Assembly (NCBI GenBank): GCA_030704615.1
Contig: CM060732.1
Location: 6,450,001-6,514,000, forward strand
Length of the DNA: 64,000 nucleotides
Source: Takakia lepidozioides
Taxonomy: Eukaryota; Streptophyta; Takakiopsida; Takakiales; Takakiaceae
Direction: 5' to 3'
The notes below the pieces were generated by a model, which saw only the letters and a list, made by a program, of their open reading frames with translations, was not told the origin of the DNA and searched no databases. Both the position numbers and the translations under genes were made by a program. Shown in pieces: positions 12,430 through 24,389 of the stretch (positions are counted from its first letter, which is position 1; each line of letters starts with the position of its first letter).

Positions 12430-13163
12430 GCTGAATATCATAGGTTAGGTGATTTCTTTTGTGCTGCTATTTTGTGTGTTGAATGAGATTTTTTTATACA
12501 TGTGTTCCAAGCTTAATGGAGGCAGCAACTGAAAATGTGCTGGCAATTGAACCATTTGCAGTTGCGATTGACTTCACTCCATGATGGCCTTTTAAGGAGG
12601 GTAAAAAATACATGGATTGAAACACCATATAAGGGTGATTTTCCTGTGTGTACATACCTTCAGAGGTAGATGTGCAGGATGATTTTGATTACTGATGTGA
12701 CATTCAGACGTTCAAGTGCTTATTGGTTCATCATCCACATTGCTTTCTTATTCTGTCATTGTAGATGTTGTGTTTGTAAGGATTATGTACCACGCAGCGA
12801 TAATCATTGTATTGAAAATTGTTTGTAGGCTGGTTTGTATGCATCACTGCAATATTCGACTCATTTATTTTTAATATCATTAGGCACTTATTGAGCTAGT
12901 ATATAATTTACTGATGGTACCTGTTCAATGTTTCCATTTTGTAGTGGAGGGCCTGCGTGCCATTTAGGTACTGAATAGTAAGTTGGAGGCGGGAGAGGCC
13001 ATGCAGAGCCCAGCCCTCCCCCTCCTTTACATACCCTCTCAGGGCGGCAGCCCCGACCCTGTAAGGGTGCGCTGGAGCCTTCCAGAAGGCTGGTCCACGG
13101 TCCCACATTTGACGCCTGGACAAACGTCTTCCTCCCGCTCTCCTGCATCGCTCTACTGCACCT
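12430..13163. other. 3' flank of the hydrolase gene
   Basis: AT-rich stretch directly after the stop codon, probably 3' UTR plus spacer. I see no strong AATAAA signal. The GC-richer part from about 12940 has open frames on both strands but no recognisable protein. Confidence 0.5.
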
Positions 13164-13171
13164 GTTCTTAC

Positions 13172-13665
13172 CAGTGTTGGTCGGACTGGTATAAAATACT
13201 GGTATATGCACTGGTATCAGATACTAGACCAGTCTGGTATCATTTGGGAGAATACTTGGTCATATACCAGACCAGGCTGGTATCAGTTTTTTCATACCAG
13301 CCACAATACCAGTACTTCCCGCCGTCTTCCTCATTTACTCTGGTATGTATACTATATTAGTTTATGTGTATATATGCCTACATACTTGTATTTATGTTTA
13401 TTTATTTATTTATTTATTTATATTGTATTTGTTTTCACTTGATACATGCTAGTGATAAACGTATAATTCAAGATGGCTTTGGAATGATACCAGAATTGAT
13501 ATCTCGTACCAGCTGGTATTGTGGTCATGATACTCATACTCATACCAGTATGTAGAGAATTATACATCCACCATTATATAGACCAGACTGGTATAAATTT
13601 TTTGTGATACGTCTGGTACCAGGACCAGTCTGGTATGTCCTAACCCTTATACCAGAACAACACTG
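13172..13665. mobile_element. hAT-type MITE with 8-bp target duplication
   Basis: The element starts CAGTGTTGGTC..CTGGTATAA and its other end, read on the minus strand, is CAGTGTTGTTCTGGTATAA. It is flanked by a perfect direct repeat GTTCTTAC at 13164-13171 and 13666-13673. Eight-bp duplications and CAGTG termini are typical of hAT elements. Inside, ACCAG..CTGGTAT motifs recur in both orientations, so transcripts would fold. There is no transposase; mobilisation would need a hAT enzyme in trans. Confidence 0.88.
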
Positions 13666-13673
13666 GTTCTTAC

Positions 13674-14180
13674 CTCCCTATTGGTCGCTCCCACCATATC
13701 TATATCCTTGACCTTCAAAAATTCCCCAAACAGGTCTTGGGTACTTATTTATTCATCTCACGGTTTGGTTGCCAGAGCTTGCCCTCAAATGCAACATCTG
13801 CTCTCATTTTAGGATGGTATAGCAAGGTGGCTGTTACCCAAGCTAGCTCAAGAAAAGATATGTGTAATGGTTTGTGATAGTTAGATTCCTCCTTGCTGGA
13901 GCCTCTCTTTTCTAATGAATTCTTTAAGCATCCTATCCTCCTATTCAAGGAGCCGTCATATTATACATTGAGCATGATGATGTCTAGCTAACCTTAAGTC
14001 ATGTGGTCGCATGTGGACTGTTGCAGCACTAAGGGTTACATGGAGAGGCCAATTTAGCTACCCTGCTACTTGCTACCTTAGGCTAGTTCTGAGTATAAGG
14101 GGGGCTGTTTCTGAGTATAAAGGTTGGGGAGACTTGAGTTAAGGGGCCCTTCTTGGATGTATGTACAAGTGCCACATTAA
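13674..14180. other. No gene seen
   Basis: Spacer between the MITE and the inverted gag repeat. No coding or repeat structure is recognised. Confidence 0.5.
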
Positions 14181-14724
14181 GCTAAAAAGAAAAATGTACC
14201 ATTATATGCATCTACAGTAAGCCCAACTGCTTTCGTAGGCCCTCCGCTTACCCTGGTTTCCCAATCGTCACATGGACCACTGGCATCACATCTTCTAGTA
14301 TGTCTGCCGTCACTGATGAAGCAGGAACTTCACGTTCGTTTTCGTGGTACGAGGGTGCTTCGTGGTTCGTAGGTCCGTTGAAAGTCCATGGTTCGTTTGT
14401 GACAGGGTCCTTCGTTTTCCATTTGTCACGGGTCTCCACTTCGTCTAGATATGCCCATATGTCCTTTCGTAGCCAATTGTGTAGGCTTTGTCGCGAGTTG
14501 CGGGGGTTCCCTTTCCAACTCGTCGACCCATCCTCTCTTCGAGCTTGATTCTGGTTCGTCCATCTCGTCTTCTTCCACTATTGTGGGTAGCAGGGCTAAC
14601 GGCTCCAGCTTAGCTTGCTCAGTCTAACCAACTATGCCATCTCCTGTCATAGTTTCTCCTCCTCCTCCCAGTGGATTCTCTTCATCTGCGAGGGTTGCAG
14701 CTCCTGCGGTTCTTCTTCCATCAC
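14181..14724 (-). repeat. Left arm of a ~545-bp inverted repeat (gag fragment)
   Basis: This arm is the near-perfect reverse complement of about 15622-16162. The pair frames 14300-14548 (+) and 15799-16047 (-) encode almost identical 82-residue shadow peptides, which shows the match. Read on the minus strand the arm continues a retrotransposon gag-like frame. Confidence 0.9.
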
Positions 14725-15125
14725 ATTCTTTCCTTTATGCGCCTGGCTGCGGGTTAGTGCGCATGCCTCCAACTCTTCCAGGGTTGCCAGATTGACTGCC
14801 GGGTCGGCAACAACATTATGTTCATGTACAAGCTTCTGCCTAATTGGGCAATCTCGTACGAAGTGCCCTTCCTCTCCTTAGAGAAAGCAAGTCACTCTAT
14901 AGAGAGCATTGGGGTCGCCGGGGTTACCCCGTCCTCGGCCTCGGCCCCTGCCCCTTCCTCGTCCCCCACCACGATAATATCCGTCATTTTGGCCATAGCC
15001 TTGCCCGTAGGCTTGTCCACATCCTTGTCCGTAGCTTTGCCCGTATCCTTGCCCGTCTTGGTGGGCGATCTGGGCAGCTTCCTCATCCACTTGGACAACA
15101 TTGACTTGGCCAGCTCGATCATTTC
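14725..15125 (-). pseudogene. Retrotransposon gag fragment, RGG-rich with zinc knuckle
   Basis: The minus-strand frame reads a GQGYGQSYGQG tract, then RGRGRGRG, then a degenerate knuckle around GHFVRDCPIRQ, and leads into the left inverted-repeat arm. This is the nucleocapsid part of a Ty3-type gag. It has no pol downstream and frame breaks occur, so it is a fragment. Confidence 0.6.
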
Positions 15126-15169
15126 TCCTTGTTCGAAGATTGAATCGACACTCTTCGTGGCGAGGACTA

Positions 15170-15620
15170 CTACGAGCGCCTGCAGAAGCTCAATAATGCC
15201 TTGCCACTACCCCGCGCTCAAGACTCAAGCCTACGGGACTGTTTTCGAATTGGTCTACGAAAGGTTTTCCAGGAACGTATTTCCGGAATGCCTCGAGATA
15301 CCTTGGAGAGAGCATTTCAATCAATCCAGACTGTGGAGGAGGACTACGACTCTGAGACGCGGAGGAGGAAGAAGAAAGGGAAGGTGTCCAACGAAGACAG
15401 CAACTCGTCTTCATCAGAGCCCAGTTCAGACTCTGAGGACGAACCCAAGAAAGGGAAAAATGGTAGGAAAGGGAAAAAGAAGATGGTCGAGGCGGCGACA
15501 CCGGTGAGAAGGGATGCCTACTCCACCACTTGCAAAAACTTTGGCCATACCGCCTTGGAATGTGCCTTGTCAAAGATTTACTGCAGTATTTGCTTTTGCT
15601 TAATAAGTACTGATTTTGCA
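15170..15620 (+). pseudogene. Retrotransposon gag fragment (capsid C-terminal part)
   Basis: The plus-strand frame reads LPRAQDSSLRDCFRIGLRK, MPRDTLERAFQSIQTVEEDY, then an acidic/serine linker, KKGKNGRKGKKK and a knuckle with one Cys missing (CKNFGHTALEC). It resembles plant Ty3 gag proteins. It faces the opposite way to the minus-strand fragment, so two partial copies sit head to head. Confidence 0.65.
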
Positions 15621-15621
15621 A

Positions 15622-16162
15622 GTGATAGAAGAAGAACTGCAGGAGCTGCAACCCTCGCAGATGAAGAGAGTCCACTGGGAGGAGGAGGAGAAACTACGAC
15701 AGGAGATGGCATAGTTAGTTCAGACTGAGCAAGCTAAGCTGGAGCCGTTAGCCCCGCTACCCACAATAGTGGAAGAAGACGAGATGGATGAACCAGAATC
15801 AAGCTCGAAGAGAGGGTGGGTCGACGAGTTGGAAAGGGAACCCCCGCAACTCGCGACAAAGCCTACACAGTTGGCTACGAAAGGACGTATGGGCATATCT
15901 AGACGAAGTGGAGACCCGTGACAAATGGAAAACGAAGGACCCTGTCACAAACGAACCATGGACTTTCAACGGACCTACGAACCACGAAGCACCCTCGTAC
16001 CACGAAAACGGACGTGAAGTTCCTGCTTCATCAGTGACGGCAGACATACTAGAAGATGTGATGCCAGTGGTTCATGTGACGATTGGGAAACCAAGCAGAG
16101 GGCCTACGAATGCAGTTGGGCTTACTGTAGATGCATATAATGGTTACATTTTTCTTTTTAGA
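15622..16162 (+). repeat. Right arm of the gag inverted repeat
   Basis: Reverse complement of 14181-14724 with few differences. It carries the frame around LDEVETRDKWKTKDPVTNEP. Low divergence between the arms implies a recent event or ongoing gene conversion. Confidence 0.9.
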
Positions 16163-16914
16163 TCGTTTTTGATCTCAAGACAAGTAGTTTAGGCATTGTA
16201 CTGCCAAAACAGGGCAGTTTGTTAATTATTTGGGAATCGTTGGTAAAACACGTAGGAACTTAGATTTTGTCTGCGACGACCATAAAGAAGAGCTATGGCA
16301 TCAAGATGACCGTAGGAAGCTGCATCGACAACAGATTAGGCTGCCAATTCGGTACTAGTAACGGCGACGTGCACCTGTTCGAACAATACATGACGACTGT
16401 TCGAGTCCCGGATTGCGATCTCTCTATTCTCCCGTCTTTTCAAGTCCAGAAGGAATACACGGCGAGGATTTTGGCAATTGGAATAAACAAACTGTACAGC
16501 GATGAAATATTGCGACCAAGCAAAATGCTGCATCGAAGCAAACGGCAGATTAGTAGCTTCACGACCACTTTCAACTTCAAGTCATAGCTTGGAAAATAAT
16601 TCAATGCAAATGCATAAATGACAAGTGAGTGGAGTGTCAACCTGCTCTATGGGAGGTGCCTGGGATGCTCTAATGACTCGTGCAATGGTACTCTATGTGG
16701 TCCTTCTGCGGTACTCATCACTAGGTCCACGCTGGCCTTCCTACTCGTCTCCAAGTCTCCCTTTCCCCACACGAAATTGCATAAGCTCCTTGATCAAATT
16801 CAAAAGGGCCTCAAGGCCAATCAAAGGGACTAGGCTCCTTGCCTTAATCCTCTAACAATCCTTCTATACTAGGGAGCTTCAAGCTCCACTCCCTAGGACC
16901 TAGGCCTCCTCAAG
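16163..16914. other. No gene seen
   Basis: Only short open frames without recognisable motifs. Confidence 0.5.
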
Positions 16915-17430
16915 CAATTCTAGCAAAGCAACAAAACATGAAGCAAGAGGAAAACTATGCAATGGAACTAGGTGAAGAACAAGGAGGGCATTGTTCTTAT
17001 TTCATACCATTTTTGAGCCTAAAAAACTAGTGAGAAATAATACTAAACTATAATAACCTTGAAGGATCTATAGTTTAAAATTCATAGATTGAAATAAATT
17101 AAGGAAATGGATGGAAAATCTTGGAGGCCAATGAAAACTGGTTTTTCATCCACCCCCTTTGGATAACCAGTTGGCGCTAGTTGTCAATTGTCATCCATCC
17201 ATCTTCCAGGGCGAATTTTCCCTTTTCATCCCATGGATGAAGTAGAAATTCAAATAATCGGCTTTCGTGAGTGTCGTTGACTTGATAATTTGATGCCATC
17301 ACTAATCTCATCCATAAATCACCAAACTTGGTGACAAATTATAATTGAACACCTCATGGATGCCTACAAATTTTCAGGGTGATCGGGGATGACAAGATAT
17401 TTCAATTGGCGGTTTTCGCCATTTTGCCAT
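16915..17430. repeat. Left arm of a diverged long inverted repeat
   Basis: Blocks here match the reverse complement of 19130-19545: GAACAAGGAGGGC (16978) against GCCCTCCTTGTTC (19488), and ATCACCAAACTTGGTGA (17319) against the same palindromic block at 19168. The arms are alignable but clearly diverged and include indels. Confidence 0.65.
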
Positions 17431-19129
17431 ACAGGAAGTTACTCCTTCCTAGGAAATAATTAACTGATGGTGGTTGCTTGCCAAAAGAGGTAGAAGCTTG
17501 TTTTTAGCTTCCACAACAAGCATTCATGTCTTTTACGACTGGGGAAAATCTCACACACATGCTCCACTCTTGGTTTCTATGTGTTGCTCCCCCAAGTAAT
17601 ACATGATCTCCATCTCATGCAAGGAGAAAGATTCAAATCCCTTCACTTGCTAGCTCAAAAGCCACTTCTCTCAGGCTTGAAATTGCGAAGCTCAAGCCAA
17701 AAGCATGCTCCACACATGCATCACCTCATACACAAGGGAGTCAACGTGCTCCCTTCATCTTCTAGCTCTCCTCAAGCTTGAAGTTGGAAGCCACACTTGG
17801 GAAGCATGCTCCACACATGCACCATTTGCTTGATCAACCACTTGCTTCACCAAGAGCAATCCACCACAAAGCTCACACTACTAGAGCATGAATAGCCGGG
17901 CATTGCCTCCCCCTCTTGTCACATTACATAATTAGGGTGGAGCTATGAATACCTTGAATGATGATCTCTCCTCAAGACTTCCCACAAGTTGTTCTCCAAG
18001 CCTTTCCAATGCCCTAAGCTTGGCTCCACATCACCATGGAAGATTCCTCCATATGTTCCTTTCACAAAACCTCTTGAGCTTCTTAATGCTCTCCAAGTGT
18101 TTGCCCTTGTTGTCTTCAAACCCAAGCCTATGTAGCTCCTCGGCTTCTCTTCCACAACATCCACACTTGAGCTGGCTTAATCCTAGATTGCTAGTGAAAT
18201 GAGCACCAACAATCATTTAGTCGCTCTCCATAAGTCATGGCATACACCATTGAATCCATAATATATAGAAAAGATTCTCAAACCCTAGAATCCATGCTTC
18301 CACACACACAAGACTTTCCTCTTGCAATCCTTGCAAATCTCGTGGCAAACAAGCTCTTTCTTGAGCTCTCCAACACCTTGGTGTAACACCACAAATATCT
18401 TTCCTTGCAACCCTTGCAAGCCTTGTGATACAAGAGCTGAATTCTCCTAGTTCTCAACCTCTTTAAGATATAAGTGCAAAACTAATCCTTACACTCCGCA
18501 CTCACAAACATAAGGTCATCTTCTTGTAGTGAAAATGAAAGTGAACACAATGGAAACACTCCACTCATGAATCCACTCAATCACATAAACTAAGTCAAGC
18601 CAAGGGCACCTTTGCTAAAGGAATCCACCCTATAAAGCCCTCACCACACTTCCTCTCAACACCTAGAGCTATGGAGGTGGGAGATGCTCATGGAGGCTCA
18701 ACTACAAGAAGATGAGCCTCCTCAACCCTCACAAGGGGAAAACCCATCCCCATATCCCAAGTGAGGCTTGACACCTCACTTGGCATGTGAGACCAAATGA
18801 AGTCCCAACACACAAAATACAAATATAAATATCCAAAATATCCTAATTAACTAGAAGTAGGTAATTCTAATTAACCATAACTAAAACCATGACACAGCAG
18901 TTTGTTGCATTGGAACAAACGGTGAGTCCGAACGATGCGAAATGAAACGCGAACTACACCAACAATGCAGAATAGCTGGAGATGACTTCGAAGATCAATG
19001 ATCCAGTGGCAAGGTCAAAGACCCACAGAGGCACCCCCATTAGGACATTTTGCAGGGAAGCAGCTTCATTCGCGGCAATTCGATGCAGAATGGCATTTTG
19101 GAGAAGACAAATAAACACGACCGACCTGA
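17431..19129. other. Interior between long inverted repeat arms
   Basis: AT-rich DNA with several copies of phrases such as CAAGCTTGAAGTTGGAAGC and CATGCTCCACACATGCA, and no sizeable protein. It is probably the inside of a non-autonomous element or two opposed LTR relics. Confidence 0.4.
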
Positions 19130-19545
19130 AAATTTTCAAGCTATTACAAAACACCTTAACACAATTTATCACCAAGTTTGGTGATTTTTGGTTAAGATTA
19201 GCGATGGAACCGATTTTCAAGGCCAACGGTACTTGCGGCCACCGATGTCAATTCTTTCTTGACCAGATAATTAGAGTTGACCATGAGCTGGTGCTAGCTG
19301 GTGCTAGCTGGACTTAGCTGGTCATTCATCATTAGGATGGAAAAAAGCCAATTCCCATCCGCCTTGGAAAAAATCATCCTAAGGCTTTTAACTATTAGTT
19401 TATTTTCCTTTAGCATTTATGGAAACCATTAGGTAAGAATAAAAAACTCAAGGTAGGCCTCAAAGCACTATATAAGAAGTCCAAGGCCCTCCTTGTTCTT
19501 CATCTTGTGCTCTTCCTCTTGCTTTGTTGCTTTGCTATTAGTTCT
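19130..19545. repeat. Right arm of a diverged long inverted repeat, with TATA-like box
   Basis: Partner of 16915-17430. Near 19470 it has CACTATATAAGAAG, about 30 bp before CCCTCCTTG, as in an LTR promoter. Two LTR-like relics in opposite orientation would explain the inverted repeat. Confidence 0.55.
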
Positions 19546-21859
19546 AGTTTTCACTACGGATTGGGGTTGGTTTGGAGACTTGGAGACGAGTACGAGCCGG
19601 AATCGGTTGGGCGAGGTACCAAGTCACCAAGCGAGTTAGAGCATCACAAGCGTCCCCACCAATTGAAGGGGTGAGCTAGCCCTGTGCCATTGAGCATTTG
19701 AATTTCTATTCCTGTGTTTTGAATATTGACCCAAGCTAGGATGAAGACCTCCCCTAGACTTGTTATTTGAGCTAGAGCCCTAGATCCTAGCTTTGTTTTG
19801 TTCATTTATTTATCTATGTGCTAGAGACCAAGACCCTAGCCTATATTTGTTGAAAACCCCATTGAGATGTGAAGCTAGAGCCCTAGATCCTAGCTTTGTT
19901 TTGTTGAAGCATCTATTATATTTGCTTGTTATAGGTGAAATCCACCATAATTATATATTTTGTTCCCCATAGACGAGGGTAAGCTAGAGGGAGAAACCCC
20001 TAGTGTGTTATTTGATTATTGTACTTGAGTCAATTTTCACTAACCCAAGGAGCTTATAGCTCCTATTCACAGGCTCATGTATACTAGCATTCATCACACA
20101 CAGCGCAAACCCAACCCAATCTCTCTCTTCCTACATCGAGCCAAGAGGCCGGCCATTTTTGTTGAGCTTGAGGAAATTTTCCCGAGCCTTATTTTCTTAC
20201 GCCCAAGGATCCAAAGGACCTTGGGTAATAGTTAGCCTACCCTAGAGTGGGGACTAGCCCAAAGGATTCTAAGGGGCAGCCCAAGATAGAGTTGCCCTAA
20301 GACATTTAAGGCCTAGGGCCTAAGTTAGGGGGGCTTGAAAAGTCAATAGCCACCCCATTTCCCCAAGAGAATTGCGGACCCCACGCAGGGTCAGTGCGGC
20401 TCCCACCAAAAGTGGGAGCATACGGTGAGGCGTTGGGCTGCCACACATCAGGCGCAGCTCCACAAAGGGGCGAAGGCCCATCATAGGGGCCCTAGGACCG
20501 CTGGGCGGAAGCTTTACCCGCCTATTAACCAGCGGGCTCCCCCACGGCGGCGGCGAATAGTGCCGCGCCCTCCATCGAGGTCACTCAGCTACTACAAAGC
20601 GGAACACTTCATTTCCGCTACTGTAAAACAATAACAAGAGCACACAGGCGGCACGCCTGACCTTCCACAATGTCCGCAGCGTTGACCGGGGTCAACAGCG
20701 TTATCCGTGCCCAAGGACCGCTGGTCCTTGGGGGGCAAAATTAAGGGGGGTGCTTTTGATTAAATACTTTTGGCACTATTCCTCGGCTTCCTTTCCCGCA
20801 TGTGGTGCGGACGGGGAAATAAGGGGCTTCGACCCCCATTTAGATAGAATTCGCGGCCTCGGCAGGGCCATCATTTCGGCGTAGAAGACGCCATCCTGGA
20901 GCTCACGGCCAGAGGCCGGCGCACAGAGACAACGGGAGAGGAGAGGCAACCATTGCAAGTCGATAGAGCTCGGCTGGGGTTCTTAAGGTAGAGGATGACG
21001 AATTTTAAATACGGTATGCCTTACTCCTTCCTTATTTAAGTAGAGGTGCATGTTTTGTGGTGTGGAAAGCCCCTAGGCCCCACCTTATTTGTTTAATTAC
21101 TCCCTCATGCATGATTTGAGGATAGGGATGTGCATAAAGTCACATTTCATCCATCCAGCAGTGGTTACCTGGATGAGAACTAGATTTAATTAATAGTGGT
21201 TGGAGACCATTAGTGGGGCGTTCCCATAGGTGGGGAATGGTTCCCCTTGCTCCCAAAGTTGGGACTGCGTTCCCAGAGGGTTCCCTTGGGCCCCTGGAGG
21301 TAATTTCTGGATCTTGGGAATCTGAAGGTGATTCCCCATCCAATGCTTATTTTTATTATTTTTCTTATTATTCTCATTTTCTAATGATTTTCAGGCTTGA
21401 TTAAATCAAACCTAAAGTATTAACTGGAACTTACGGGCAGCGATGGCGGAGCTGCAAGACGACCCCCAACGGTCATCTGGCCACTACCTTCGCCAATTTT
21501 ATCTCCCTTGGACCTCTGGCTGCCTTCACATATCCCAGCAGGCACTTGCCGCCAAGCATAGCTTGCGTTTGATATGCATATTAAGTTTTTTTATGTTTTT
21601 TCTCCAAGCTCACTTTCGACTATTCATCCTAAAGCCAAGCTTCCTTTCATCTCCATATCAGACTCTTGTATCATCCCTAATCTGCCTGCCTCCGCCGTCT
21701 CTAACTATTAGGCAGTCGCTTTCGGCAGAGACGTTTCCCGCTTCTTCTCTTTCCCTCTATTTTCTACACTACTCCACACTCTCGCCCCCCCGGCCCCCCT
21801 CTCAGTAATTCTAGCGAGACCTCCTACTGTATTTCTCGTTTTCAGCTACTATTGACGTT
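19546..21859. other. No supported gene
   Basis: Repeated phrases (for example GAGCCCTAGATCCTAGCTTTG near 19770 and 19870) suggest old repeat DNA. Open frames at 20425-20634 and 21443-21808 have no motif and biased composition. The last few hundred bases may be the 5' UTR of the LINE that follows. Confidence 0.4.
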
Positions 21860-23890
21860 ATGGCTCCCGGAAACAACCAGCTACAGAACAACTATAAGAT
21901 GGAGACTCAAGGTGTCAATCGTGGAATGCACAATAATCACAGAAGAACCAACCCGTCGTCTAGGACAGGCTTTTTTCTGGCACATCAAGCTCACTCCAGG
22001 ATTGCTTCTGCGAGCGGTTTAGTAAGACCCCCCCCCCCTTTCATTCCCACCAATCCCCCCTCTCCCCCCCAACCACTTCTCAAAATTCCCAGGCTAAGCT
22101 CTTTTCTGCCGAACCTTCCGAGTCCCCCAATTCTGGAGAATCTGCCAACGGACTGGGAGGAAGAAAAAGTACTCAATCAAGACGACTTGGATAAGGACTA
22201 CCCCATGATCGACATGAACATCCCAGAACTGCAGAAGAGAGTAGCAACAATGGAAGAGTCGGGTATTCTCATTCACTTTCCGGGGAAAAAAGTAGATAGG
22301 GCTTTTGTCAGGGATTGGGCCATCATACATCTTGGAGGCCATGGTGAACTGAGACAGCAATTCTGCCATGCAAAAAGACGCGGTTTTTTCTCAATCATCT
22401 TTCAAACACAAGAGGCAGCTAATGAGGCGTGACTATTCAATCCTCATACAAAGGGTTTCAACGTCAATATATTTCCTTGGTCATCAAGGATGGGCAACAG
22501 GAATGGAAAACTTTGGGGCCCTCGGATTGTCTTGGTTCCCTACATCCCAGACCAGTACTTGATAAACTTGGCGGATATAGCAAACCACTTCGGTTCATAC
22601 CTTGGGTGTCTGGCTGTATTTGACCCCCAAATGTGTACACATAACCTAAGGCAGGACCCGGCTTGGAAATTGGTGACTATTGCTTCACGCCTTCACGAAA
22701 TAGGATGTGCCAAATTTGTTTTGATAATGCCGGACGAAGATGTTATCCCGCAATTTGTTAAAATGCCAATAGACGAGGAGGGCAACTACTTCACAATCCA
22801 GCTCATAGAAGACACTACCTACACAGTTTGCTTCAATTGTGGCCAGTTGGGCCACATTAAACTGGACTGCCCTATGGCTAAACGCAAACGCTCCCAGCCT
22901 TCCACCATCCCTCATTTACAAGATCAAGGAGGGAATCCAACAGCAGGCTCTAATCAAGAGCAGGAATTACAATCTCCTACTCCACATTCAGGTCCCTCAT
23001 CAATTCACCGGAGGGGTCAAACCCTGCACACTGCACCAAATGATCCACTGCAACTCAGAACCCGGCTTCATACTGTTGGTAGGGAAGGAACATACACAGA
23101 TCCTATGCAGGAAGAGCTGATGGCACACCAACAACGGAAGGCTGCTATTACAAAGGGAAAAGGAAAACATGCGGAACAACAACTACAAGAGGCCACTACC
23201 GCAAAAAGAAAGGAAAACCAGGGGGATGGCTCACCACAAAGAGTGGTCAGATTGACACTTCCTACCAGTAACTCTTTTCCCAAAATCACCATTGGGATTG
23301 CATGTAACTCCAGCTTCGCAAACACTTGTCTCCAAACCTGCTCATTCCCACACCTGAATCTTAGGGGATGCTCGGGTTTAGAGATTATAGACACACCAAC
23401 GGCTATGTTATATCACCTTGGCTACAGAGATGGGAAGAATACAGGGGTTAGTTTGTGCCCAAAAGCCTCCATGCGAGTGAAAGCCCACTTTGCCCAATGT
23501 GGAGGCAATATCCCACCGTCTCTTGATGTGGCCGCGGCTTCTGAGCCAAACACTTCATGTTCGAATCAAAATGCCCCTCAGAATTGTACCGAGGGGGATT
23601 CTTGTGAGGCGTCTGCTGTTCGTGGAGAAGCCGGTGGGTCAGGAGCAACACCCGATTGTACGCCAGCACTTGTACGGACCAGACCATTGAGGCAACAATC
23701 AATGCAAGAAGGCTTAAATTTGTCGCACAGGAGGACTCTGGATAAGAAGTGGACCCAATTTTTTTACAAGGCCAATATTCCGTTCAATGTCTCGAGGCTT
23801 CCTACGTTTGTGGCTGCTGTCAAAGCCACGTCCGATCCAAGTCCACATACACACCTCCGAGTTATCGCGGTCTCCGCACATGATTGCTAG
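21860..23890 (+). pseudogene. LINE (L1-like) ORF1: DUF4283-like with CCHC knuckle
   Basis: One frame of about 677 codons from ATG 21860 to TAG 23890 is interrupted by a single TGA at 22430-22432. The middle part reads a DUF4283-like domain (GPRIVLVPYIPDQYL, WKLVTIASRLHEIGCAKF) followed by a CCHC knuckle (CFNCGQLGHIKLDC) and a basic tail. Plant L1-type elements carry this as ORF1, an RNA-binding protein. No endonuclease/reverse transcriptase ORF2 follows, because unrelated sequence starts by 23961. The stop fits CGA changed to TGA. Confidence 0.75.
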
Positions 23891-23960
23891 AAGAGGCTAT
23901 GTCTGACCTTACCCAAAAGGTGAATGAAAAAACAGGTGATTCTCTCCAGAAAGGGGGCTG

Positions 23961-24030
23961 CTATTTCATGAGCCATGAGCCATGAGCGACATGAGCCATG
24001 AGCAGAGTCGTAATTGTCGAAAAAAACATG
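23961..24030. repeat. Left terminal/subterminal repeats
   Basis: CTATTTCATGAGC, then CATGAGC repeated about five times in 70 bp, followed by a lone CATGAGC near 24028. It is the mirror of the right-end cluster. Confidence 0.6.
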
Positions 24031-24389
24031 AGCATGACTATTTTCCGGAAATGAGTGTCCGCGGGAATAGGGTTCAGGGTGTCACGGTCATAGGGGGAGA
24101 AGGACCTCCCGATGAAGGAGGTTCGGCAATATTTTTTAGAATTACATATTGAAATGCAATGTTTCACGAATGGTAGGGTGGTACTGCTCCGTACAATGGG
24201 GGCCCATTTCAGCCTACCAGCCACTTGCAAAATCCACCCACACTCCCAATCCCAAACGAAATGAGGAATGATGCATTCTGGGAACGATGGATACAGAATA
24301 GAACAAAAAGAGGGCACAATGGGGTTTTAATTGATCCGCATTAATTGCATTTGAAGCACGTCTACTGTGCTGATTGTGCAAACAAATCT

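Noticed and set aside
14878-15090. Gly/Arg-rich frame as a host RNA-binding protein
   Set aside because: It is followed by a gag zinc knuckle and lies within the inverted retrotransposon gag repeat.
21443-21808. 121-codon frame before the LINE ORF1
   Set aside because: Leu/Ser/Pro-biased composition from a pyrimidine-rich stretch; more likely LINE 5' UTR.
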